Origin: Oceanicoccus sagamiensis
GTDB taxonomy: Bacteria > Pseudomonadota > Gammaproteobacteria > Pseudomonadales > Dasaniaceae
DNA length: 64,000 nucleotides
Direction of reading: 5' to 3'
Assembly: GCF_002117105.1 (NCBI RefSeq)
Contig: NZ_CP019343.1
Span: forward strand, 2,294,001-2,358,000
Shown here: piece after piece, positions 46,755 through 55,103 of the stretch
How positions within the stretch are numbered: the stretch's first letter is position 1
How the letters are laid out: the number at the start of each line of letters is the position of its first letter
Position numbers and translations under genes: made by a program
Notes under the pieces: model-generated
What the model was told of the DNA's origin: nothing
The model's database searches: none
What the model saw: the letters and a program-made list of their open reading frames with translations, nothing else

Positions 46755-47621
46755 CTATAATTTGACGATGCTGTTCAGAGTTTTCCCTCTCAGTGCGTCT
46801 CTCATTCGGATCAGTTTCGATGCCAGGACCTGTACAAGGGGAGCTTTAGCCTCTTTCGAAAAAGCGGGCATTTGCAGTAATTGTCGCAGCCATGCAGCCA
46901 ATCTGGGGTGCAGTTGTTGAAGAGGGTAGCCTGCCAGTACGATGCGGTTGATAGTGACAAACCAGGCGATATCTGCCATGGATATGTTTTCGCCAAGTAG
47001 GTAGTTGTTTTTTTCTAGGCGAAAATCCAGTCCGTCCAGCGCCTGTTGAAAGTTTTTACATGATGTGATGACTTGAGCGTCAGTGACGCCACCATTAATG
47101 GAAAATTGTTGCCAATATTCCAGCTCTTCTTTTTTATGGCTATCCAGCGAGCCACCAATAGTCCCTGTGCCTGCACTTTCATATTGAACTAGCTGTTCTT
47201 TACTACGTTGCATTAATTTGGAAGGCGCGGTAAAGCGTAGTGTGATATTGCGTAAGTCGATGTGGAGTTCGTCTTCGAGTTGCAATAGCCTGCCGAGGTC
47301 TTCAGCATCCTTTATTGGCATCAGGCTGGGTTCAGGCTTCATTTTTTCTAAGTAATTTAGAATATCGTTACTCTCGATATGCACTGCGCCATCATGAACG
47401 AGTACCGGAACCAACCCGCGAGGGTTAATGCCCATAAACCAGTCGCTATTGTTCTCTCGCTTGATTAGGTTGATGGGGTGAGATGTCCAGTCGATTTCCT
47501 TAATGTCTAACATGATCCGTATTTTTTTTGAGCATGTTGATCCTGAAAAGTGAAGCAAGTGAATACCTTGCCACTCGAATACTTCAGTCGTGCGGATATC
47601 TTCTTTTGCCAGCAATACCAT
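46755..47621 (-). CDS. Glutathione S-transferase-like protein
   Basis: 288 residues with a thioredoxin-like N-domain (STCSKKIRIMLDIKEIDWTS, GINPRGLVPVLVHDGAVHIES with the cis-Pro and glutathione-binding ES) and an all-helical C-domain. The N-terminus has about 25 extra residues. The active-site neighbourhood has STCSKK, so Ser or Cys could be catalytic. Some such proteins isomerise maleyl compounds or open ethers. Cotranscribed with the TetR gene upstream (29-base gap) and divergent from the hydrolase operon. Exact role unknown. Confidence 0.82.
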   Translation of the reverse strand: MVLLAKEDIRTTEVFEWQGIHLLHFSGSTCSKKIRIMLDIKEIDWTSHPINLIKRENNSDWFMGINPRGLVPVLVHDGAVHIESNDILNYLEKMKPEPSLMPIKDAEDLGRLLQLEDELHIDLRNITLRFTAPSKLMQRSKEQLVQYESAGTGTIGGSLDSHKKEELEYWQQFSINGGVTDAQVITSCKNFQQALDGLDFRLEKNNYLLGENISMADIAWFVTINRIVLAGYPLQQLHPRLAAWLRQLLQMPAFSKEAKAPLVQVLASKLIRMRDALRGKTLNSIVKL

Positions 47622-47650
47622 TTTGCGTTCCTGAAAATTGGTGTTCTGTA

Positions 47651-48271
47651 TTAATCCTGCACAGCGGAGTGAATCACTTTCTCGATTTCATCTTGCTTAA
47701 TCCCCAGTTGCATCAACAAGAGACGAGCCCAGTCCAAACAGGTTTCATCAACTGAGTCTTGCGAGATCGCGTGGATAATCAAGCCGACATTACTCCAATT
47801 AAGCGAGCTAAGAAGACTGGCTTCGCTTACAGTAATCTTAAAGCGCTGCTGGGCAATGCCTTCGGAAAAATCCCGGGCTACAAACTCACCCTGGCTTTCG
47901 GCGATAGCACGTGCCAGAAGCAGAGGTCTATCGACCAGTTGTCGAGTCAAGGGGTCGTTAACAACATCTTTAAAAACACTCACTGTGGAGCGTACAACGG
48001 ATTGAGCTCTGTCGTGTGTCGTTTCCAGAGGTACGTAAGCTTTTTCGCCGTATTCACGATAGCGGTCAATTAATGTTGCCAGAACGACATCCCATTTATT
48101 GCCAAAGTGGTTATAGAAAGTACTGCGACCCAAATCCGCCAATTCGGCGATGCTCTCAGCACTAGCTTCTTCGTAGCCATGTTGGAGTACGACCTGTTCG
48201 GTTGCCTTCAGTAGTTGTTGCCGAGTGCGTTGGCGACGCTTTGCTGTTCTATTGGGGGCGGGTGCCGTCAT
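47651..48271 (-). CDS. TetR family transcriptional regulator
   Basis: 206 residues. The N-terminal helix-turn-helix (about residues 12-60) reads RQQLLKATEQVVLQHGYEEA then DLGRSTFYNHFGNKWDVVLA, with a ligand-binding helical domain behind. It is divergent from the FAH-hydrolase operon, and the 136-base gap holds a perfect palindrome (48364-48377). Likely a repressor of the catabolic genes, relieved by a pathway compound; inferred from position. Confidence 0.92.
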   Translation of the reverse strand: MTAPAPNRTAKRRQRTRQQLLKATEQVVLQHGYEEASAESIAELADLGRSTFYNHFGNKWDVVLATLIDRYREYGEKAYVPLETTHDRAQSVVRSTVSVFKDVVNDPLTRQLVDRPLLLARAIAESQGEFVARDFSEGIAQQRFKITVSEASLLSSLNWSNVGLIIHAISQDSVDETCLDWARLLLMQLGIKQDEIEKVIHSAVQD

Positions 48272-48363
48272 TTCTATAACCGTGTGTGCAATTTCTATTG
48301 AGTGTTACTGCCAGTTTATCAGTAATGTGAATAAATGAACATAGGTGGTCATATGAATATATC

Positions 48364-48377
48364 TGGACATATGTCCA
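48364..48377. promoter_or_regulatory. Perfect 14-base palindrome, candidate TetR operator
   Basis: TGGACATATGTCCA, 30 bases before the FAH-hydrolase start. A half-related GAACATAGGTGGTC lies about 30 bases further upstream. Confidence 0.55.
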
Positions 48378-48407
48378 CTTGTGTGCAATGATCCACGTCA
48401 ATGAATC

Positions 48408-49412
48408 ATGGTTTTAGTAAATTCAGGGGAAAATCAATTGGGTACTTCCATAGTCAGATACGTAAAAAGTGAGGGAGAGTCACCCGCTTGGGGCGTGCTT
48501 CGTGGCGAAGACATTTTTGCCATCGACCTTGAGCTGGGCACTCACCGGGACGTGATGCGGCACTATTTCAGTGATCGTCAGGCTTTTGATGGTGCTGTCA
48601 GCCAAGAATCTCAGCCTATTGCGAGTGTGATTCTGTGTTCGCCTGTTTCCAGTGATGTGCAGCTGTTTTGCCAGGGGCTCAACTACGCTGATCACCGGGT
48701 AGAAGGTGGGCTTAATGAGGATGCCAAGGGTGAAAATCTGATTTTCTCCAAAGCCTCTTCCAGTATTTGTGGCCCCAACGACGACATTTTGCGGCCAAAA
48801 GGTTGTGAGCTGTTGGACTACGAGATAGAACTTGCTCTGGTGATGAAGTCAGATGTGCTCGGGGCACAGGTTGTAGAAGAAGCCGACTTGGCGCGTCTGA
48901 TAGGCGGACTTGTGCTGGCGAACGATGTGTCGTCCAGGGATGATCAATTTGGCGCAACTGCCATGCAGTGGTTTAAAGGCAAGAGTTATCGATCGTTTTG
49001 CCCCATGGGCCCCGTCCTCTATCTTTTAGATGAAGAGGATTTGGATCAGCTTGAAAAGTTACAGTTGACACTGAAACTCAATGGCGAAATTAAGCAAAGC
49101 TCCACCACCGATCTATTGATTCATAAGCCGGCGGCGACCCTCACTGAAATTTCCTCGTTCTCGGATATCCGAAATGGTGACTGCATACTTACTGGGACGC
49201 CGGCCGGCGTACAGCTGAGCATCGATTTAAAAACGGGCCTGAGTATTCTATTGAATTTTAAAAAAGATGCTAAGCGTCGAGCTAAAGTGATTGCGGCGCA
49301 ATTGGCTCAAGCACCTTTCCTTCAGCCAGGTGATGAACTGGAATTGACGATCGCCTCTCTGGATGGCGCTATCGATCTCGGAACCCAGAAAAATACTATT
49401 GTAGAAGCCTAG
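48408..49412 (+). CDS. Fumarylacetoacetate hydrolase (FAH) family protein
   Basis: 334 residues. The FAH-fold metal site is recognisable: Glu pair in LLDYEIELALVMK and Asp in LANDVSSRDDQF, with a C-terminal ILTGTPAGV motif. Family members hydrolyse C-C bonds of acyl-pyruvates or hydrate/decarboxylate ring-cleavage products. An alternative TTG start near 48438, with AGGGGA upstream, would give MGTSIVRYV, closer to the usual FAH N-terminus. It is first in the apparent catabolic operon. Confidence 0.88.
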   Translation: MVLVNSGENQLGTSIVRYVKSEGESPAWGVLRGEDIFAIDLELGTHRDVMRHYFSDRQAFDGAVSQESQPIASVILCSPVSSDVQLFCQGLNYADHRVEGGLNEDAKGENLIFSKASSSICGPNDDILRPKGCELLDYEIELALVMKSDVLGAQVVEEADLARLIGGLVLANDVSSRDDQFGATAMQWFKGKSYRSFCPMGPVLYLLDEEDLDQLEKLQLTLKLNGEIKQSSTTDLLIHKPAATLTEISSFSDIRNGDCILTGTPAGVQLSIDLKTGLSILLNFKKDAKRRAKVIAAQLAQAPFLQPGDELELTIASLDGAIDLGTQKNTIVEA

Positions 49413-49461
49413 TGGCTAGTAACCGCTCAGCGTTTTATTGATAACTCTACCGGAGACCCCG

Positions 49462-49929
49462 ATGGAAATATTGTACGACCAAAATCTTCTGCCTCGCATG
49501 TTATTGACTATTACATCCATTGCACTGGCCATCGGCCCCGCAGTTGCTGATTTTAATAAAACCCACGCGACTAACCCACTGTGGCCACCCCATGCACGTT
49601 TTCACGTAGTTTGGCAGGTGATTACCAACAGTTCCCTGTGTTTCATGATGATTTACGTACTTTGGACGCCGTTGGTTGAACAGTACAACCTGCAATTGAT
49701 CCTGGTTTTGATGGTGCAGGGGGCAATTCTGGCTCCTCTCTATATCACCATCGCTAGCATGGGCTTGTTCGATGGAGCCTTAAAAGACGTCAATGGCTTG
49801 CGCCCGTTTAAATTCAATATTGCCGGTAAAATTGTCGAGCTGGATACCAATGTTGTCGGTTTTAGCAATATCACTTTGGTGTTGATTATCGCAGGTTTGA
49901 ACATTGTTTCCTCGGTGCCTGTTCTTTGA
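49462..49929 (+). CDS. Small integral membrane protein, unknown function
   Basis: 155 residues from the ATG at 49462 (GGAG upstream; a TTG at 49438 is less likely). Four hydrophobic helices, with the conserved-looking stretch DFNKTHATNPLWPPHARFHVVWQ between the first and second. It resembles a family that I believe is Pfam DUF6640, not verified. It lies between two catabolic genes, so it might act in substrate transport or as a redox partner; no direct evidence. Confidence 0.72.
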   Translation: MEILYDQNLLPRMLLTITSIALAIGPAVADFNKTHATNPLWPPHARFHVVWQVITNSSLCFMMIYVLWTPLVEQYNLQLILVLMVQGAILAPLYITIASMGLFDGALKDVNGLRPFKFNIAGKIVELDTNVVGFSNITLVLIIAGLNIVSSVPVL

Positions 49930-49966
49930 GAAACACTTTAATAGGCAGCAATAGATAGGAATTATT

Positions 49967-51619
49967 ATGACAGAGTCTATAAAAACCAATGTCTTGATTG
50001 TTGGTGCTGGTCCTTCGGGCATGACCATGGCGCTTGCGCTGGCCCGATTTGGAATATCATCTACGGTGATAGATCGTCGTGAATCCAACTTACCCCAACC
50101 GCGGGCACACGCACTTAACCCTCGTACGCTGGAAATATTTTCTTCGTTGGGGATCAGTATCGACGAGTTAAAAGCAAAGGCCACACCGGTGGAAGAAAGT
50201 TGTTGGGTGCGTTTTACCGATACGCTCAGCGGCGGTGAATATGGCAAGCTTCCCTATGAAAGAATGCATGCCGATGAAAATCTGCCGACGCCTTGGCCGC
50301 TGTTTAATATTGCACAGCCTGCCGCCGAAGAAGTGCTGCAAAGCCATGTAGATGCCGAAAAGTTGATAAAGGTATTGCGTCCGTGGGAATGGAAATCCTG
50401 TGAGCATCAAACAGACGGTGTTGAGTCTGTTGTTATCGACGATAAGGGGCAGGAGCATCGAGTTTTAAGCCGCTATCTGATCGGTGCTGACGGTGCGGGT
50501 AGTCCGGTGCGTGAATCCCAGGGGATTGCCATGAAAGGCATGGGCATAGTGCACGACTTCGTTATGATTCATTTCAAAGCGGACTTAACTGAGGTCGTCA
50601 AAGACAAACCTGCCATTCTCTACTGGACAATGAAACAGGATTGCAGTGGTACTTTTATTGCCTTTGATCAACGGGAAAACTGGGTCTTTATGTACCCCTA
50701 TGACAACGCGGATACCGATATCTCCAGCTTCACGGAATCGCGTTGTCGCGAAGTGCTGTACAAAGCCATTGGCCGCAGCGATATCGACATACAGATACTT
50801 TCAAACGGCAGTTGGGGACTGGGTTCTCAGGTTGCGGAAGCCTACCGTAACCAAAATGTCTTTCTAGTCGGTGATTCGGCACACCGTTACCCACCGACCG
50901 GCGGACTGGGTTTGAATACCGGTGTGGGTGACGCGCACAACTTGGCCTGGAAAATCGCAGGTGTACTTCACGGTTGGGCCTGGCCCGGACTGTTGGATAG
51001 CTACCACCCTGAGCGTGAACATGTGGCCCAAAACAACGCAGATTTCAGCACAGAAAATGCCGGCAAATTATTTAGTGTCATGCTCGCTACCGGGTCGCTC
51101 ATGCCCGAGGGTATGCAGCCCTCTTTTGAAGCCTTGCAGGGTGACTCGTCGCGCTGGGCAGAAATTCAAAAGGGCATTGAAGAGCAGCGTGACCATTTTG
51201 ACGGGCTGGCACTGCAAATTGGCCAACATTACGGTCGTAAAAATGCGCCGGATCTTCGGGCTGAGAGTTTTCAGTTTTCTGATGTGGGTGCGAGGTTCCC
51301 ACATACATGGTTGTCGATAGATGGGCAGCAAGCATCGTCGCTCGACCTGCTCTCTGCCAATCGCTTCAGTTTGATCGTGCGCAAGGGTGTTGCATTGCCT
51401 GATTTTAACAGTGAAGTCCCGTACCAAACTGTCATTGAAGGCAACAACTTTATAGCCAGTGACGAAGACCTGCCAATGTTGGGTATGGATGAAGCGAACA
51501 TCGTGATTGTAAGACCCGACGGTCATATTGCTGACCGGATTCTAACGGACGCCATAACAGCTGCGATGCTTGAAGGCGCTTTGAGCGATGCCGTGGCAAA
51601 GTTTTTAGCTTTCGATTAA
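49967..51619 (+). CDS. FAD-dependent aromatic hydroxylase (group A flavoprotein monooxygenase)
   Basis: 550 residues. The FAD-binding GxGxxG is in NVLIVGAGPSGMTMALALAR; the second conserved motif YLIGADGAGSPVRE (DG) and GD motif VFLVGDSAHRYPPTGGLGLN are present. The C-terminal about 150 residues resemble the thioredoxin-like domain of the phenol/2,4-dichlorophenol hydroxylase branch (PheA/TfdB). It probably hydroxylates or oxidatively decarboxylates an aromatic acid or phenol using NAD(P)H. Substrate unknown. Start ATG with GGAAT ribosome site. Confidence 0.92.
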   Translation: MTESIKTNVLIVGAGPSGMTMALALARFGISSTVIDRRESNLPQPRAHALNPRTLEIFSSLGISIDELKAKATPVEESCWVRFTDTLSGGEYGKLPYERMHADENLPTPWPLFNIAQPAAEEVLQSHVDAEKLIKVLRPWEWKSCEHQTDGVESVVIDDKGQEHRVLSRYLIGADGAGSPVRESQGIAMKGMGIVHDFVMIHFKADLTEVVKDKPAILYWTMKQDCSGTFIAFDQRENWVFMYPYDNADTDISSFTESRCREVLYKAIGRSDIDIQILSNGSWGLGSQVAEAYRNQNVFLVGDSAHRYPPTGGLGLNTGVGDAHNLAWKIAGVLHGWAWPGLLDSYHPEREHVAQNNADFSTENAGKLFSVMLATGSLMPEGMQPSFEALQGDSSRWAEIQKGIEEQRDHFDGLALQIGQHYGRKNAPDLRAESFQFSDVGARFPHTWLSIDGQQASSLDLLSANRFSLIVRKGVALPDFNSEVPYQTVIEGNNFIASDEDLPMLGMDEANIVIVRPDGHIADRILTDAITAAMLEGALSDAVAKFLAFD

Positions 51620-51638
51620 ATCAATCGAGGAGAGAATA

Positions 51639-52019
51639 ATGAAATTTAAAATGGTGATCTGGATTCTCGGTTTCTTACTTGAGCGAGCCAGCAAAAATAA
51701 TCCAAGAGCTCAGGAGAAGCTCTTTGGTCAGGATCTTATTTTAGAAATTGGTTGTGAAGGTGGCTACGCCCGTCACTTTATCATCAAAGACCAAAAGATT
51801 ATGAGCTATCCGGGAAAAGCAAGCGCCCCTGTGTTTTTGGGCCCGGAGCTGGAACCGACTTTGGCTATAACCTTTGAAAGTGCCAAAACGGGTTTTAAAG
51901 CACTGACAGCTAAAGACAAACAATTGGCAATGATTAGTGGGATTTATGAAAACCGTATCAAAATTGATGGAAACCCCTTGTTTTTGATGTGGTTTCAAAG
52001 CCTGGCAAAACTGATTTAA
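51639..52019 (+). CDS. Small protein with possible sterol-carrier-like fold, unknown
   Basis: 126 residues, soluble, with LILEIGCEGGYARHFIIKDQK and an FLGPELEPTLAITFESAKTG segment reminiscent of SCP2-like lipid-carrier domains, though not conclusively. Strong GAGGAGAG ribosome site before the ATG. Between the monooxygenase and the SDR in the same operon. Not recognised otherwise. Confidence 0.7.
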   Translation: MKFKMVIWILGFLLERASKNNPRAQEKLFGQDLILEIGCEGGYARHFIIKDQKIMSYPGKASAPVFLGPELEPTLAITFESAKTGFKALTAKDKQLAMISGIYENRIKIDGNPLFLMWFQSLAKLI

Positions 52020-52054
52020 GCCACTTTGACGTAAGAGAATTTTAGGAGAGCACT

Positions 52055-52831
52055 ATGGATTTGGGTATCAATGGTAAGACAGCACTTGTGTGTGCTTCCA
52101 GCAACGGCTTGGGCAAGGCCTGTGCAACATCCTTAGCAAAAGAAGGCGTCCATGTTTTTATTAACGGTCGCACATTAGAGACGCTAGAGGCGGCCGCAGA
52201 AGAAATTCGCGCCGCAGGTGGCGAGGTAACTATCGTTCAGGCTGATGTTTCAACCGACGAGGGAAGAAAAACCCTAATTGAAGCATGCCCAAACCCCGAT
52301 ATTCTGATTAATAATAATGCCGGTCCTGACCCGATTGGTTTTGCCCAAAGTAATCGGGAAAACTGGGATGAAGCCATTGACGCCAACATGATGGCACCGA
52401 TTTTAATGATTCAGGCCGTACTGCCAGGAATGCGTGAGCGCAAGTTTGGCAGAATCATCAATATCACTTCGGCAATGGTAAAGTCGCCCTCGCCAGTGAT
52501 GTGTGTTTCCGCTGCGACTCGCAGCGCCGTTACCGCCTTGTCAAAAGCTGTGTCAAAGGAGGTGGTCGCCGACAATGTCACTATCAATAATATGTTGCCG
52601 GAAATGTTTGATACCGGTCGTCAAAAACAAAACGCCGAATTGATTATGCTTTTTACCAATGCCAGCCTGGAAGAAGCAAGGGAAAAACTAGTATCTCGAA
52701 TTACCGCAGGTCGCTTTGGCCAGCCAAAAGAATTTGGTGATACCTGTGCGTTTCTCTGTAGTCATCAGGCCAGCTACATATCAGGCCAGAACATTCAATT
52801 AGATGGGGGCTCCTACGATGGCCTGGTCTAA
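52055..52831 (+). CDS. SDR-family protein lacking the catalytic Tyr/Lys
   Basis: 258-residue Rossmann-fold protein. The cofactor motif ASSNGLGKA is near residue 14, ILINNNAG near 83, and the catalytic Ser is at residue 139. At the usual YxxxK position, 13 residues after that Ser, the sequence is SAATR (152-156), so Tyr is Ser and Lys is Arg. A normal oxidoreductase would not work this way; the protein may be a lyase/hydratase-like or binding variant, or use an alternative proton donor. It ends IQLDGGSYDGLV, typical of the family. AGGAG ribosome site before the ATG. Confidence 0.88.
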   Translation: MDLGINGKTALVCASSNGLGKACATSLAKEGVHVFINGRTLETLEAAAEEIRAAGGEVTIVQADVSTDEGRKTLIEACPNPDILINNNAGPDPIGFAQSNRENWDEAIDANMMAPILMIQAVLPGMRERKFGRIINITSAMVKSPSPVMCVSAATRSAVTALSKAVSKEVVADNVTINNMLPEMFDTGRQKQNAELIMLFTNASLEEAREKLVSRITAGRFGQPKEFGDTCAFLCSHQASYISGQNIQLDGGSYDGLV

Positions 52832-52908
52832 ACGAATCGTTTTTCATTCTCTTAACTTTTAATCGTACCAATAAAAATTTATCGAATTAACTTTCGGGGG
52901 AGTTCATT

Positions 52909-55065
52909 GTGCACAATTTTCTAAAAAAACAGATGGCTTTGGCAATCGCCATTTCAATACCAGGGGTTGCATTTTCACAGACGTTGGAAGAGGTTGTTGT
53001 TACAGCGCAAAAGCGGGCTCAGTCGGCTCAGGATGTGCCTATCAGTATTACTGCCATGAGTGGTGAATTTTTGGAAGAGCGCGGAGTGGCGTCGGCTACA
53101 GATCTTGAGAAATTCACGCCTGGTCTGCGTATACCGCAGCAGGACGCATCCAAAACCTTTATTCGCATTCGCGGTGTTGGTAGTCAAAAGTTTGATATCG
53201 GCTCGTCGGGTTCTGTTGGTGTCTTCGTTGATGAAGTTTATATGCCTCGTTTTTCTGGGGCAGATATTGGCTTTCTCGATATGGAACGCATCGAAGTACT
53301 CAAGGGCCCTCAGGGTACCCTGTTCGGTAGGAATACGGCGGCGGGAGCAATCAGCTCCTCGACCCGCAAACCTGGCCATGAAACCGAGGGATTCGTCGAA
53401 GCCGGCGTAGGCAATAAGGACAGTTACCTCGTTCGCGGTGCTGTGTCTGGGTCTGTCACTGACGCTGTGGCCATGCGTTTGTCGCTGGGTCAGGAGGAGC
53501 GGGGTGGATTTCAGACGGACACCCTCAGCGGGAGCAGCGATGACTCCACTAATACCACAGCGCGACTACAGGCCATGATTGACGCAAGCGACACTCTCAC
53601 GGTTCAGGCCTTTGTTCAGTTCAACAATCGCCAGCAAGATGCTATGTTGCAAAAAAACATAGCACTTGGTACGCAAGATGGGCAGATATTCCCGCTGTTC
53701 CTGGCGCCCGGTGTGCAGGCCTTCGACAATGGTGACTTCCGTGACTATCCGATCAGCGATGGGGGTGATTTCGACTACGATACATGGCTTTCCTACCTGC
53801 GTCTGGAAAAAGAATTCAAGCACTTCCAGCTGGTTTCGTTGAGTTCCTACCTGGATGGTGACGGCACTACCGTGAACGATTTCGATAGTTCCGAGGCAAG
53901 TGTGGGCAGTAGCTCATTTGAGGAGGATTACAGCACGTTTTCTCAGGAGTTGCGCTTAGTGGGAGATCAGTGGATTGCCGGGGCTTACTACTACCAGGAC
54001 GATGCCTACAGCGATTACAAGTTTTCCTGGTTCGAGGATTCACTGCCCGCATTTTTATGGGGCGGTAACATCTTTGATAATGCACCCCTTGATATGGAAA
54101 CTACCTCTTGGGCCGTTTTTGGTGAGTATCGCATAGGCTTTACCGAACGCCTCTCCCTGACCCTTGGTGGCCGCTACTCGGTAGATGAAATCGATTTCAC
54201 CCGTCAGGGGATAACGTCGGCGCCGGGTATGATACCCACACCGCAGAACTACACCTACAGTGATAATGAGGATTGGGACTCCTTTGATCCCAAGGTCTCC
54301 CTGACCTTTCAGGCCACCGATGACCTGATGGCTTACTTCACCTACAGTGAGGGTTACAAAGCTGGGGGGACACAGTTCACCGCACCCAATCTGGAGGTGG
54401 CCAGCCAGCTGTTCGATCCAGAAGAGCTGAGCTCATACGAAGTCGGTGTTAAATCCGAGTTGCTTGATCGAACACTACGACTCAATGCCTCCGTGTTTTA
54501 CTACGACTATCAGGATTTGCAAGTCCAGCGTGTGGATACAGCATTGTCCGGTGGTCTGCCAGTGGCCTTTACCTCCAATGCCGCTGAGAGCGAGATTACG
54601 GGCTTTGAGTTTGACCTGCTTTGGGCACCTATTGAGGGACTCAATGTGCATTTTGCCTATTCTTACCTGGATGCGGAGTACAACGACTTTATCGGTCCGG
54701 GGGGGGAGAATTTCAGTGGGAATCCTCTTCCGGTGAGCCCGGAGAACACGGTGATGGGGTCGCTGGATTACACCACCGAAGTGTCCGGAGGTTGGTCCCT
54801 TAATGCTGGCACTGATTGGGTGTGGATCGACGAGTTTAATTTTGATGTGACCGACGATGATCCCTATACCAAAGGCGGCGACTATACGCTGGGCAGCTTT
54901 CGTCTGGCGTTGATATCGCCGGAACAAAATTGGCGTATCACGGCCTATGCCGATAATGTGACGGATGAGGAGGAGTACGCCAACAAGACGCGGCGTAGTC
55001 AGGAGGTGATAGCAGCTGCTCTTGATGGTCGACGTTATGGTTTGCGACTGCAATACAGTTTTTAG
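52909..55065 (+). CDS. TonB-dependent outer-membrane receptor
   Basis: 718 residues. Signal peptide to about residue 24, then TonB box-like LEEVVVTAQKRAQ, plug domain (residues about 40-150: VPISITAMSGEFLEERG, VFVDEVYMPRFSG, RIEVLKGPQGTLFGRNTAAG) and a 22-strand barrel ending YGLRLQYSF. The long-form plug without a signalling extension suits catabolic substrate uptake. GTG start with GGGGGAG upstream. Base composition looks slightly richer in G+C than neighbours. Co-oriented with the sulfatase. Confidence 0.93.
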   Translation: MHNFLKKQMALAIAISIPGVAFSQTLEEVVVTAQKRAQSAQDVPISITAMSGEFLEERGVASATDLEKFTPGLRIPQQDASKTFIRIRGVGSQKFDIGSSGSVGVFVDEVYMPRFSGADIGFLDMERIEVLKGPQGTLFGRNTAAGAISSSTRKPGHETEGFVEAGVGNKDSYLVRGAVSGSVTDAVAMRLSLGQEERGGFQTDTLSGSSDDSTNTTARLQAMIDASDTLTVQAFVQFNNRQQDAMLQKNIALGTQDGQIFPLFLAPGVQAFDNGDFRDYPISDGGDFDYDTWLSYLRLEKEFKHFQLVSLSSYLDGDGTTVNDFDSSEASVGSSSFEEDYSTFSQELRLVGDQWIAGAYYYQDDAYSDYKFSWFEDSLPAFLWGGNIFDNAPLDMETTSWAVFGEYRIGFTERLSLTLGGRYSVDEIDFTRQGITSAPGMIPTPQNYTYSDNEDWDSFDPKVSLTFQATDDLMAYFTYSEGYKAGGTQFTAPNLEVASQLFDPEELSSYEVGVKSELLDRTLRLNASVFYYDYQDLQVQRVDTALSGGLPVAFTSNAAESEITGFEFDLLWAPIEGLNVHFAYSYLDAEYNDFIGPGGENFSGNPLPVSPENTVMGSLDYTTEVSGGWSLNAGTDWVWIDEFNFDVTDDDPYTKGGDYTLGSFRLALISPEQNWRITAYADNVTDEEEYANKTRRSQEVIAAALDGRRYGLRLQYSF

Positions 55066-55103
55066 ACTAGACGCAGCTAAAAAGTGACCAGAGGGAGAAA
55101 GGT

